A stretch of DNA of 64,000 nucleotides from Selaginella moellendorffii (Eukaryota; Streptophyta; Lycopodiopsida; Selaginellales; Selaginellaceae). Shown here one piece after another: positions 21,701 through 32,784 of this stretch; the first letter of the stretch is position 1, and every line of letters starts with the position of its first letter. The DNA lies in the NCBI RefSeq assembly GCF_000143415.4, contig NW_003314328.1, positions 461,889 through 525,888 of the forward strand, written 5' to 3'. The notes beneath the pieces are model-generated. The model was given only the letters and a program-made list of their open reading frames with translations, searched no databases and was not told the DNA's origin. The translations under genes and the position numbers were made by a program.

Positions 21701-22394
21701 GCTGTGCATGTCATGCCACCAACCTTGAACATTTCAGTGGTTGTCAGTTTGCTTGGCGGAGCAGCGTTGCCATTACCAACCAGGTCGATCATGAAAGTTC
21801 TTGACAGAATTTCGGCATCAAAGCCAGCGTCCTCGATGGCCTCTTTGATTGCATCCTCCTGCAAAGCACAAACAGGCGTGAGGAGAACTTTCGCCGGAAC
21901 CAAAGCACTACTAAACTCTTCCACAATCGTTTCTCTAGATTTCTGCTCTTGCTCTTTTCTCACAAATCAAGCAAAGGTCTATCCTGTAAAAAACAAAACA
22001 AAGTACCTGCAAGAAGATCTATCCTATGCAAGTCAAGTACCAAAATTACTACGAGTGAGGACTCACATACCTTGCACGTCCTGGGATCGAATTTCACATC
22101 CGCCTTGTTCTGCAAGAGCGCCACCGTCGCGGAAGAAACGCCGTCGATCCTCAGCACCGCCTTCTCCACAGACGTCGAGCAAGCCGTGCAAGTCATCCCT
22201 CCAATCGCGACCTCCAATCGACACAGCGCCGGCGCGCCGCTCTTCCCATTCTCATTCCCGTCCTCCAAGAAAGAAGAACTCGTCAGCAGCGGCTCTTTCT
22301 CCAGCGCCGCCTCATCCAACACAAGCCGAGCCTGCGCCTCAAGATCCTCCAGCTCCAGCTCCTTCCTGGTCGCCCCTCCTCTATGCGGCGCCAT
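18723..22394 (-). CDS. Copper-transporting P1B-type ATPase (HMA5/RAN1-like)
   Basis: Nine exons on the minus strand: 22394..22071, 21858..21223, 21164..20735, 20678..20365, 20307..20249, 20177..19835, 19775..19584, 19531..19274 and 19214..18723, giving 1,015 aa. Exons join in frame at GT/AG sites; the 56-nt third intron explains what looks like a frameshift near 20,700. Two heavy-metal domains carry GMTCTAC (CxxC at 69-72 and 159-162). A third related domain lacks the cysteines, as in plant HMA5. TGEA is at 507-510, CPC at 624-626, DKTGT with phosphorylated Asp668, SEHP at 705-708 and GDGIND at 885-890, all intact. The family exports Cu(I) across the plasma membrane or loads it into the secretory pathway. 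Damaged copies lie just downstream. Confidence 0.95.
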
Positions 22395-22822
22395 ACCCCA
22401 ATTTGCGAAATCCTGCCCCTACAGATCCCGGATAGGAAAGATCGATCTAGAAATCCTCGAAATCCGAAACCCCGGCGGCCGCGAGCGAAGGATTCACTGC
22501 AGAGAGAGCGAGGATGCCCTGAGGAGCGAAATTTGCTGCAGGGCGGCCATTGCTAGAGCGTGGCGAGGGCGCCGAGGAAGAAAGACTGGAACAACTAGCG
22601 TGACCTAAAATCCGACGTGGGGATCTTCTTCCCTGTGCGTGACCCCGCGTCACGATTCCATGTAGTACAAGCGCTTGCAGTACAACAAGAAAATACTTGT
22701 TTAAAAAGACCACGCATTTTTCTCTCTCTCTAGTCAACGTTGTGTTAGAAAAAAGTGCGTAAAAATGGCATTCTGGAAAGGTGGGCAGGTAAAAATGGTA
22801 AAGTGAGAGAGCACAACACTTT
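22395..22822. other. Intergenic between MADS gene and copper ATPase
   Basis: 428 bp holding the promoter and 5' UTR of the ATPase and the 3' UTR of the MADS-box gene, both transcribed to the left. I see no further gene. A short CT run lies at about 22,722-22,733. Confidence 0.5.
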
Positions 22823-23905
22823 TTACTCGGCCGTGACGGTGGTGGTGGTGGAAGACGACGCGGCAGTGGTGGTGGCGGCGATGGCGGCCGCGGCGGCGGC
22901 GCTGACCGGGTCATCGGTGGTCCAATGCTTGTCAAAGTCCATGTCGTCCAGTGTGTTGAACTGGAATGGCCCGTCAAACATCAAATTGCTCATGGGCGCG
23001 GAGGCCCCTGGAACTCCCCCGCCACCCCGAGAGCTTAGATCTCCTCCATAGCCACCGTTGTTAGCGGCGGCGGCGTTAGCGGCGCTGGCACTCATCATCG
23101 AAACACCACCATAGCCATTGTCAAAGCTGGGGTTTCCGGCGTTGCCACCATGGGGTCCTCCCGGGAATCCACAGCCCATGTTAAAGTCCGTGTAGTGAGA
23201 AGCGAGCTGGTCAATTTGGTGAAGCTGCTGATGGTGGTGGTGGTGGTGAGGAGGAGGAGCGCTGCCACCGCCACCTTCGTACTTGGATGGCTCGACGAAC
23301 TTGGTGGCGGCGGTGGTGGCGATGGAAGACTTGCTCGAGTTGGATATGGAGTCCTCGTCGCCGGGGCCTATCAAATCCTTCTGCCCAGCTGCAAGAAGCG
23401 GAGGATTCACAGTGCTGGTGTAGATCTGGCTGTTGTTGTTGTTGGTAGTCATATTGCAGTTACCATTGTTGTAAACGGGCAATCCTCCTTCCATACCGCC
23501 ATTACCACCGCCCACCATTCCTTGTCCATACAAGATGCCCCCACCGGGCAAATTGAGGTCCAGGAGCCCTCCGCCACCCTGGGCCTGAGCCACGACGCCG
23601 CTGTTCATCTCGGGGTGGAGCATCCGCTGGATCGCCATGAGCTGGTAAGTCTGGTACGAGTGCATGGCGTACTTGGTGATGATGTCCTTGAAATCGATCG
23701 CATTGCCACCCAAGTTGCCGCTGTTGCCCGTGAATCCGGCCTCGTGAACTTTACCATCGCAGATGACGATCACACCCACCTCGGCATTGCACAGCGTCGC
23801 GAGCTGCTCGGCCTTGCCGCGGAGTCCCTTCAGCCGCTTCTTGAACGTTTCCCTCCTCGACTTGTCATTCCGGATGAATTCAATGGGAAGTTTTCGCCTT
23901 CCCAT
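22823..23905 (-). CDS. Type I MADS-box transcription factor
   Basis: Single exon. The ATG at 23905 starts directly at the MADS domain, giving 360 aa; the in-frame extension upstream begins at a non-ATG codon. Residues 1-~55 (GRRKLPIEFIRNDKSRRETF, then KKRLKGLRGKAEQLATLCNA) are a MADS domain of the type I kind, with no K domain after it. The rest is low-complexity: Gly/Asn-rich stretches, a run of six His near 220, Ala-rich and Thr-rich tails, and an acidic patch (TLDDMDFDKHW) near the C terminus that may activate transcription. It should bind CArG-like DNA in the nucleus. Type I MADS genes act mainly in reproductive development in flowering plants; the role here is unknown. Confidence 0.88.
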   Translation of the reverse strand: MGRRKLPIEFIRNDKSRRETFKKRLKGLRGKAEQLATLCNAEVGVIVICDGKVHEAGFTGNSGNLGGNAIDFKDIITKYAMHSYQTYQLMAIQRMLHPEMNSGVVAQAQGGGGLLDLNLPGGGILYGQGMVGGGNGGMEGGLPVYNNGNCNMTTNNNNSQIYTSTVNPPLLAAGQKDLIGPGDEDSISNSSKSSIATTAATKFVEPSKYEGGGGSAPPPHHHHHHQQLHQIDQLASHYTDFNMGCGFPGGPHGGNAGNPSFDNGYGGVSMMSASAANAAAANNGGYGGDLSSRGGGGVPGASAPMSNLMFDGPFQFNTLDDMDFDKHWTTDDPVSAAAAAAIAATTTAASSSTTTTVTAE

Positions 23906-24127
23906 TGACGCTTCACGCCATGAGACGCGCGAGATTGTGAGAAATGCGAAAGAGGGCTTTTCAAACTGGACGGCATTGTCTAGTTGTAGCGGCACGTAAA
24001 CCGCAAATAGCTCCCCATGGCATCCATCAAAAATGGCCACAATGCGCTAATTATACGCCCCAAATAAGTGTGTCACTTATCCTTTAAGATAAACTTCAAG
24101 TCTAAGCCCTAAATTGAATTTAGGGTT

Positions 24128-25689
24128 CTAGCGATGGGAGGCACAGACAATGCGGGGTGACGCGACCGGGCCCCTACCCGCGAGCTCCGCCATCTCGATC
24201 GGCTTCCCAGGCGGCGATCGCCAGCTCCAGCGATGCAAGAGGTAGGCGAGGGTGAGCGTGACATGGGCCATGGCCAGCGGGATCCCGACGCAGCGGCGCC
24301 GCCCGGACGAGAAGGGCAGGAGGTCGAAGTCGTTTCCCAGCACGCTGTGGTCGCTGCCCAGGAATCGCTCGGGGAGAAAGAGCTCGGGGTCGCTCCAGAT
24401 GCTTGGGTCGTGATGGATTGCCCAGATGTTCACGAGGACCGTGGTGTGGGCGGGGATCGTGTAGCCGGCGAGAGTTACCTCGCGATCGTTGTAGTGGGGC
24501 AGGCCCAGCGGCGCGATTGGACGCTTCCGGAAGACTTCCTTGACGATGGCTTGGATGTAAGGCAGGTTTTTTAGATGCGACTCCTCCAAGGGACGATCTC
24601 TCCCCACGACTCTGTCCAGCTCCTCGTGAGCTCTCTCCTGGACTCTGGGGTTTACTATCAGCTCCGAGATGGCCCATTCGATCGTCCCCTTGGACGGTCC
24701 AGTGCCGGCCATCAGCAGATCCTGCGTCCCACGCTTACGTGAGAAACAACGAAGAACGCAAGACTTTTCTTTCTTCTTTTGCTTACCTGGAGCAGTGCGA
24801 TGATCTGGTCGTTGCTAAGCTTGTTTTCTCCTCCCAGAGTCAGCATCACGTCGACGAAGTCCCGGGGATTTTCTGGATCGAAGTCTTTCGCGTGCTCCGC
24901 GATGACTACTTCCAGAAAGCGAGATCTTGCTGGTAGGACTTCATTCTTGAGTCGGTTTTGCGTCCCTCTGAGCGTGTCCAGCCATCGCATCGCAGGGATG
25001 TAATCACCGGCAAACAGCCTCCTGGATTCTTTCGCTTGGATCGCCCACGACGCCTTGTAGGCTTCGGCCTCGGGAGTGAGCGGCGTGTCAGTGCCGTAGA
25101 ACTTCCTCCCGAACAACACGCACGTCATGAGGTTGGTGAAGTACTCCTGCAGCATGGAGCTGAGATTAAACTCGTGCCCGTCTTTTGCAGACGCCTCGAC
25201 GGTCGCTCCAAACGCTCCCAGCTCCCTCTTGCGAGTGCTGGCAAAGTGGCTCACCTTGGAGGCCGTGAAGAGCTCTGTGCCGCACACTCGCCGCAGCATC
25301 TTCCATCGCTCGCCGTGCGGTGCGAAGATAAGGTCCTGGAAGTTGTGGCTAATGAGTCGACCGATGGTGAAGAACAGGGGCCTGCTCGCAAACTCGACGT
25401 CGTGCTCCTTGAGGACTTGCCTCGCCATCTCCGGGCTGCTGATGATGATGTGAGGCCGGACTCCCAGCCGGAGTAACATAACAGGGCCATACTTTCGAGC
25501 CATCTCGGCCAGGGAGCGATGCCGATGGGGGCCGAGCGAGAAGAGAGAGCCAACGAGGGGCCATGAGAAAGGACCTGGTGGGAAGTTCTTCTTGCTCCTC
25601 GCGCTGGTGGAGTGGAAGATCTGGAAGAGGAGCAGCAGGGCGGCCAGTGACGAGCAAATCCAAGTCGCCAAGAGCAGCAGCACATCCAT
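24128..25689 (-). CDS. Cytochrome P450, CYP71-clan-like, with altered I-helix motif
   Basis: Two exons on the minus strand, 25689..24787 and 24721..24128, separated by a 65-nt intron, giving 498 aa. An N-terminal membrane anchor (MDVLLLLATWICSSLAALLL) is followed by the hinge PPGP. The K-helix ExxR is at 363-366, PERF at 418-421, and the haem loop FSSGRRRCVG has Cys445, so the haem site is intact. The I-helix, normally (A/G)Gx(D/E)T(T/S), reads AGTGPS at 306-311; the acid and the Thr are Gly and Pro. These residues assist oxygen activation in most P450s. The single intron after the C-terminal-third boundary fits A-type plant P450s. The product is ER-bound; the substrate cannot be told. Confidence 0.9.
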
Positions 25690-25828
25690 GATGTTGCCCG
25701 GGTAGAAAAAAGAGATTGGTGGAGCTTTAAGTACGTCGAAGTGATGGATCGAAGGCCCCGGAGGGTGTGTTCGTCGAAGCATCCATGATGTTGCCCGGGT
25801 AGAAAAAAGAGATTGGTGGACCTTTAAG
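25684..25828 (-). repeat. 48-bp direct repeat duplicating the P450 start-codon context
   Basis: Bases 25,684-25,731 and 25,781-25,828 are nearly identical (one or two differences), 97 bp apart. Each includes the sequence just before the P450 ATG and the ATG itself. The distal copy gives an upstream start codon. Confidence 0.85.
25727..25786 (-). promoter_or_regulatory. 19-codon upstream ORF before the P450 start
   Basis: The duplicated start context supplies an ATG at 25786. It opens a 19-residue frame (MDASTNTPSGAFDPSLRRT) that stops at 25727, 37 nt before the real start at 25689. If the leader includes it, ribosomes would meet this ATG first in an identical sequence context, which could lower P450 translation. 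Whether the transcript begins upstream is unknown. Confidence 0.45.
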
Positions 25829-25829
25829 T

Positions 25830-26820
25830 GGCCTATTGCACAAAGTTCGGTTTTCGTGGACAAGACGCTTTTTTGTTTTTCTATGGCGGCTATGATAATT
25901 TATTGTAATATAAAAGATATTCTGAGAATAATGTATTTTAGCTAAGATCGCTTTTAAACTAATGACAAGTCTTTGGGATTTTGGTGATCTCATGGCAATT
26001 GTGCAGGTGCTCCTCTGAGCGGTTTCACCTTGGGCTGCTATCTGGCTCTACTGGATGACGGCAAGCACTGAAGCAAGGAGTCGGCCAAGCATCCGGAACA
26101 GTTGATCTTCCGATTGAGCTCTTCAGTCAGGTTGAGAATTTGGGAGGCTCTGGCTGCCAGTAGATCCAAGACCTGTGGTCGGGCTGGGTTTTACAGCCGT
26201 TTAACTGGAGAAACTACCTGATCGTGCTCATGAGTTACGTTGGCGAATCACTCTACGGCCGCCGTGATGGGAGCCAGGCTGCTGGTGCGGTGCATAATAT
26301 CAGCCCCAGGAACGTTGCTTACTGCGAGCAAGGCGTTGGTTTGGAGAGGTTCTACCTTTTCGACTTCGGGATTGTCGCATCTGTGTCAGACAACAATGGG
26401 GAAACCAGCCCTGACAAAGTCGGTGTTGGCAATGCAATTGATGCTTCAACGAAAAGGTGCCCAAGATGGATCCACTATGGTCGGCTGCTGCGCAGGAGGA
26501 GGACTCGGTGGTTACCATCCAACAGCAGGCAGTTGCAAAAAGGCAGTGTTTACCTGATGTTTCATCACCTTCTTTTCACCCCTTTTCCGGTATGTCATGA
26601 TCATTTTCAGTGTCTAATGCTCTCTTCAAATGGCAGTAGATCCCACTGCTATCATTGCATTCCCGAGTCCTCACAACATCACCTTGGACACCGCATTAAT
26701 GCTGCCACAATGAAGATTTTAGTGTATATAAGGATGTCATCTATATCTAGACATGTTTCTCTATCAAAACTTCGCTCCAAAATAGAAGATAAAAAGATGG
26801 TATATAAGTTATTTTAGCTA
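25830..26820. other. Promoter region and unrecognised genic-looking remnant
   Basis: The first ~150 bp is likely P450 promoter. From about 26,000 to 26,640 the composition becomes gene-like and open frames on the plus strand reach 198 codons (26,224-26,817), but they shift frame relative to each other. I recognise no family. It may be a decayed gene or a non-coding transcript. Confidence 0.25.
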
Positions 26821-27217
26821 AAATAAAATACTAGTAGTAGGGCATAAGCCAGCTATGGTAAGTTCCATTTTCTCTTCCAAACTTCTTGCTCTAAATCTTG
26901 TGTTAGAGAAGCTTCTTTCCCTCGTGAATGTTTTGTCTCTCTCAAGGACCAATTGTAGGCACCAGGAATAAAAAGTTTAATTGGGGTTGGCAAAAAGGGA
27001 GCCAAGTCAACAAGGAGCTGAGACATAATATTTTAATATTTCTGATTTTAATATACTAAGATTATTCTTGTGTAATAAATTAATATTCGAAAACATTTCA
27101 TCATTATAACTATATATTAAATCATTTAGTAATTATAAATATACTTTATGCTGTAACTATCAGATATTATTATAACTATAACAAATTATATCTCAAATCC
27201 ACACACACACACACACA

Positions 27218-27274
<57 letters not shown>

Positions 27275-27946
27275 AACTAGATTGCTTTCTTCTTCTCTCT
27301 CACCTTTTCTATTTTTCTCTCTTCTTCTCCTATGCATAATCATTAATGAGCTTTAACATAAAAATTGACTTCTTCTTAATGCATATGTTATAATGGTTCG
27401 AATGCCTCCCCATAAACTTAAGTACAATCTTTATATACGGTGGCATATCCTCAAGAGCTTTCTTTATAATAACATGCTAAAACCATTGCATGATGTTGGG
27501 ATTGCAATCTAATCCAAAGGCATTGCAACCATTATGTCAAGTAATAACCAAGAAAACCTCTGTACCACTAAAGAAGTAAAAAATACTACCACCCTCATCA
27601 TAAAGGTATCACATAAATATATCTGCCAAAATTTCTAACTTTTGCACCTCTAGAAAATATTGGAGATATTTTCTTGTTTAAAAAGAAATAACTTACCAAG
27701 TTTTGTATTTAATGTCACTATGGCAATGTTGGTATTAAAGAGGTTTCAGGTCCAACTCTATTGATTGGCTAAAGAAATCACACCATATATTGAGATTGAC
27801 ATTTAAGAGGTTTAATTTGCCTCTAACTAGACTCGACTTGAAAAGGTAAGGTGTATTCCATTTACAAAGGCACGAATTTGCAAAAAAGTGTAATGGATTA
27901 TAAACAACTAAAAGAAAAGAAAAAAGCCCATGAACAAGATGTAAAC
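26821..27946. other. AT-rich intergenic sequence
   Basis: No gene seen. This marks the switch from the gene-dense to the repeat-dense half of the window. Composition falls sharply in G+C. Confidence 0.6.
27198..27272. repeat. Compound (AC)n(TA)n microsatellite
   Basis: A run of CA dinucleotides passes directly into about 25 TA dinucleotides. It is a simple-sequence repeat with likely length polymorphism. Confidence 0.95.
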
Positions 27947-28257
27947 TCCTAAATTTGGACTTCTCAGGAAGTCATCAAGCCCAATACTATTTAAACCCAA
28001 AGACACTTAACCCCAAATATCCCAAGACCCTTAACCAATTGGAAAAAGGGTGTACTTTTATTTATGGGCCCTTTCCCTTTATATTTGAACTCTTATGGAT
28101 TGTCTCTCGAGTTGTTCTTTTTAGTTACTTACATAAGAGTGCATATTCTTTTCCAATTGATTAAAGGTTTTAGGATATTTGGTTTTAAACATCTTTGGGT
28201 TTAAGTAGTATTAGGTTGGATGACATCCCAGAAAGTCCAAATTTATGAGTTTATAGT
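27947..28257. repeat. Inverted pair of 5S rRNA-derived repeat units
   Basis: Bases ~27,947-28,050 on the minus strand and ~28,130-28,257 on the plus strand are inverted copies of about 110 bp around an ~80-bp centre. Read in sense, each contains a stretch resembling the 3' half of plant 5S rRNA: GTTAAG.GT..TTGGG, then TAGTA.T.GG..TG.TGAC, then CCTG.GAAGTCC. The transcript could fold into a long hairpin. 5S-bearing repeats are known in Cassandra TRIM elements and SINE3 elements; which class applies here is open. Confidence 0.6.
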
Positions 28258-28925
28258 AAGCTCGAGAAAGCATCTATGCCATCTCAACTATTTGCAATAT
28301 CATTCCAAAAGTTAAACACTAACTGAAAGTCCCACAAAATTCATTTATAAGACTAACACTGGAATAAAACTACGCTGGATCACTCTTATCAATAAGTGAG
28401 CACAAAAAAGAGTAAAACTATAATTTATTTGCTCAATATGAAGATTCACTAATAGAGGAACTCTAAGAATGGTGATACATAAACTTCTTTAGTTCCTTGA
28501 GAAATAACTTATATTACTTGAAATCCTTAGTATTTAGAGCTTTCTAATCTTCACCAATCTTAAAATCATCACTAAAATCCTCGTTAGTGTATTTTTTTAT
28601 ATGTTTTATAGCTTTGTTGAAGAATAATTTTGGCCAAGTCTTCCATAGCTCTATGTTAGATAACAAAATGGCCAAGTGCTTTTGGTATCTCGTTTGGATC
28701 ATTAATATATGGCTTTCACCCAAGCTTGCAAGAAAGCTTTCTTCCTTCTTTGAAATTTGGATTTCTTCCACCTCAGAATTAGCTAAATAACATAGTTAAA
28801 AACAAAATAAATAAAGAAATTTTGTGGGCTTACTAGATGTAATAAACACTTTTAGTGCATTTTGAGTAACATGCTTTCTCCTCTTCTTTTTTAGTTGTGT
28901 CTTTACTTCAATGGATTTATCAATA
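28258..28925. other. AT-rich intergenic sequence
   Basis: No gene seen. Short open frames around 28,544-28,790 occur on both strands in AT-rich sequence and show no recognisable domain. Confidence 0.5.
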
Positions 28926-28930
28926 CCATC

Positions 28931-30077
28931 TGTAGCGCACGTGGTTTTGACCCTTTATCCTATGGTAATTTACCATAGGATAACACCACGAAGCGGAACC
29001 TAAACCCTCTTTGTGCCACGTGACAGATGCCACGTGTCACATACTACGTGTCCATGCCACGTGTCCATAGGAACCCGAGGTTCAGGGCCTTGGGCCACTG
29101 AACGAAGGAACGGTGCCAAACTCCCAAGCGTGACGCCAAGGAGTGATGGAACCGGACCATGGAGCAACTCCCGAGCATATAGCCCAAGGAGCGAAGGGAT
29201 AGGAGCCCGGAGCGACTTGGAACAGTCCTGGAGCAACCAGCATACCAATGCCAGGACCAGCACGCAAAACGGAGCCAAACGGAGTCTGGTGCTATTTCGG
29301 CATACCGGTGGCCTAACGTGAGGATATGGGTACTCCACCAGCTAGCATGGAATGGAACTTGGGCTTAGACCCAAGCCGGACGCAGAACAAGGACAGGCAC
29401 GCAAGCGGGAGCTAGACTATGCCTCAGGTTGGTCGGCCATGCCCGACCTACCCACTATCCCTACTATACATTTGGAACCCCCCACAGCCCCCCCCCCTTG
29501 AGGAACACACGCTTTGGGCTTTCACCCCAAGCCTCCCTTAGTATCAGGAGTTAGTCTCTGGGACAAGCTTGAAACTTACTAAATATGGAATGTCCTTAGA
29601 TTGCGAATTTGGGCACGGGACGAACACCGTTGTGTTCAGGACAATCTCTACATTCCGTAGATATGCCAAATGAGCAAATCTGGACACTTTCCATAAATAG
29701 CATTTGGGACCGAAATGAGACTAACACAAAGGGCATGATAGCGAGGGTGTTTGGCAGACACGGTAAGCTATCATGTAGCGATATTGAGGGACCAATCTCA
29801 ATACGCGAGGGTTCTTGTCAAGCCAGTGCAAGACAGAGCAAAAGAGAACTAAAAAGCCAGGCCAAGTATGCTTGGCTGAATAGACACTTAGGAATTCCGT
29901 CCTTATGCTCATCCGGCCAAGTACAGATGCAAAGTCCAGTTTACTAACACTTGAACAAGAGGGGCTAATAAAGGGAACCAGCAATACCGACCTCCTGCCA
30001 TCGTGGCAGTAAGGTAAGAGTGTCCGTAAGGACTAGTCGACAGGTAACTTTCGATACCCGAAGTCACATGCGCGACA
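28931..30077 (-). mobile_element. Solo LTR A with perfect 5-bp target duplication
   Basis: An 1,147-bp segment begins TGTAGCGCAC and ends ATGCGCGACA, flanked by CCATC on both sides (28,926-28,930 and 30,078-30,082). No coding region is attached, so it is a solo LTR formed by recombination. It contains the core shared with the chromovirus LTRs at 48.2 and 57.2 kb: CTATCCCTACTATAC, GGAACCCCC, a poly-C tract and GCTTTGGGCTTTCACCCC, in the same orientation, so its sense is minus. Five CACGTG/ACGTG motifs lie within its first ~130 bp. Confidence 0.85.
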
Positions 30078-30082
30078 CCATC

Positions 30083-32214
30083 GAATTCTATCAAAAAATC
30101 CTTGATGGTTGCAAGTTACTTTTCCTGTCTTGTATATACAAGTTCCATATATCTTTCTCCCTCTTTAATAAAGATCTAACCACAAAAAATAGTATTCCCA
30201 CTTCTAGTTTATGACCTCAGTATGTTTAGGTAATTTTTTGTCTCCATACATATAGGTAAGCAAGGTAAGGGACAACCAATAGTTGGAATTGCCTTTTATA
30301 TAGATTTGAAGTACTTGAAAATTTAAATTTGAAAAGTACAAAGTGATGAAAGTGTTAATTGGATACAAGACTTTAGCCAACTTTTTGCATTACTACATCG
30401 TTTATCTCATCCCTTTAATCTTCACTTCAATCTTAGCTTTACTAAACACTAACTGAAGCTATAGCTAAATCTATAGAATGCCAAACTCAAGCTCACATTT
30501 GCTATAACACTCTTATACTATTTTGTACTTTGATCGAATTGCTCTAGAGAAGTGTTATTCACCCACCTCCTCAACATATATAATTTCTTTCTCCACCACC
30601 TTGATGTTCATCATTTTTTTCTTCCATTAAACTCGGAATGGCTTATTAATAGTTGGGACTGAAGAATGGATAACTATAGATGATTCACCAGATGCTCTAA
30701 ACTCCTTGAATGCTACTAGCTTATATAAATTTGGAATTTGTGCTGAAGCTACCATGTTTATCTTCTCAAACATACACTATTTATACTATGGATCCTTTAT
30801 ATTAAATCTTGTCATAGCATCAAAACATTCCTCTCTAAGATCCAAATGTGAGATATTAATCAACTTCATCATTTTTACTATATGTTTTTGCTTGATTTTA
30901 TATTCTTCTTTAGTAATAGCATCAACATCTAATCTCTTCTTCTTCAATCTCTCGAAGTCCTTATTGATGTTATACTAGAGAAGCAAAAAAAAAACTCAAA
31001 ATGAGTACTTTAGCAAAATTAAATACCTTGAATGGAATACATGTGTAGATTATCGGGGGAAATTGGCATAAATATCATGCTTCTTAAATTGATTTACTTT
31101 GGCAACTGTCATATTGAGTTGGACTTTTTCCTCGTCTGTGAGCTCATATATAATCTTGCTAGCATCTGCTTGAAAAATATTCCGCACAACCATGATTGTA
31201 TATAGAAGAGTTATTTTGACTATTGCATCTTCATGTTGCTTATATTAAGAAAGTTATATCAATAAAGAATCTAAAGAAGAAATAGGCATATTTATTTATT
31301 GAAATCAAAGCCATAATAAGTGTTATATGATTTTTGTCCTGGAACTCTTTCACCACAACATTTGCCATGATATAGTATTTTGCAATCTTGGATTTAGATA
31401 GTTCAAATATCCATAGCAACTATAGCTCGAGCTAGTGATTTCCCTCCCATACAAGTAGCATTCGATTAAAAAGACCCTCCTTCCATTCGGCATAAGTCTC
31501 ATTCTTCAAAGTGGCCTTAAATTCCATGTCAAGTTATTACCATATCTCATTCTAGAAAGTTTTTTTCTCATTCAAGAGCATTGGACCCTTTGCCACAATA
31601 AACTTAAACTTTATTTACACAAAGCCTTGTTGTTAAATGGAAAACTTAAGCTAATCCAATCACATTAGATTTGAGATCATATGGTATAGAGGCATTTGGG
31701 GATGTGGAATTTTCTTTTTGATTATCATCTATTATAGTAAATTCAAGACAACCTCCACTTTAAACTTTAAGGGACAATTAAATGAGTTTATATCCAGAAC
31801 TTCCTCTTGTATTTAGAGTTTTTCATTTTGCTTTTACTTTGCATTAACTCCATCCTTGGCTCTATTTGGTTCCTCTATAGCCATTCTTCTTTATACAACT
31901 TAAATCTCCAAAGGGTTAAAGCCATCATCATCTTCTTTTTCATCTTACTATTACTCATTTTTTCTTCAGAGTCATCTCCAAACAATTAGGGATCTTGGGT
32001 TTGCTCGGGATTCTTGGGTTTGGTTGCTTTCTGGATGTGAGAAAGGTTCTCTCACCTATACTATGTCTATGTTCCTCACGGCATTAATAGCAATATTCTT
32101 GATAAATATTTTTTTCTTGCACATGTTGTAGTAAGTCACCAAAGTCTAGATAGCACAGGCATGAACTTGAAGAAAAAAAAAAAACAAAATGAAGATCAAT
32201 AATTACAAATTAAG
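30083..32214. other. AT-rich intergenic sequence
   Basis: No gene or recognisable element. Open frames are short, AT-driven and lack domains. Confidence 0.5.
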
Positions 32215-32269
32215 ATGGCTAAGCATAAGAATCGGTTGCGAATCAAGCTACTACATTCACCACCAAGTT

Positions 32270-32640
32270 GCCATGAGGGGAGCCATAGTGTCACTCCTCC
32301 TCACGTGGCAAAAGGGGTGGTAGCACTCACCACCACTCAGGAGGAAGCCACAATGCTACTCTTAGCTCAAGTGTTGGCACTTGCCATCATTTGGAGTTGC
32401 TATAGAGGGAGCCATAACATTGCTCCCCCTCATGCGGCAGCTCGAGTGTTGGTGCTCACACCACTTGGAGCTGTTGTGGGGGGAGCCATGGCATTGTTCC
32501 CTTTTATGTGGTAGAATGGGTGGTGGCACTTGCCACCACTTGAAGTGACTATGGGAGGAGCCACAACATTGCTCCCTCTCACATGGTAGTGCACAATTCC
32601 TTTGGTCAAATTGCCATAGCATTGCTTAAGCTCTCATGGC
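32270..32640. repeat. Diverged minisatellite, 65-75 bp period
   Basis: About five diverged units, each with GGAGCCAYARCATTGCT followed by CTCA.GTGG and GTGGCACTTGCCACCACTTG-like sequence. The AGCCA landmark lies at 32,281, 32,346, 32,410, 32,484 and 32,559. It is much richer in G+C than the sequence around it. Confidence 0.6.
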
Positions 32641-32784
32641 AAATCAAGCTTGCTCAACTTGGGCCGCTATAGCACTGCTTGAGCTCCTATGGTAGATTGA
32701 GCTTGCCCAACTTAGGCCACCATAGTTGCCATGTAATGGGACACAGTGCTGTGGCTCTCTATAAGCAACCAAAGGGAATAACTT

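Noticed and set aside
23906-24040. 45-residue N-terminal extension of the MADS protein
   Set aside because: Its first codon is not ATG, and the MADS domain starts at the next Met as usual for the family.
25690-25863. 58-residue N-terminal extension of the P450
   Set aside because: It starts at a non-ATG codon and precedes a normal membrane anchor starting at the ATG at 25689.
28931-28945. TGTAGCGCA start of solo LTR A as a third TRIM copy
   Set aside because: Only the first nine or ten bases match the TRIM LTR; the rest belongs to the chromovirus-related LTR group.
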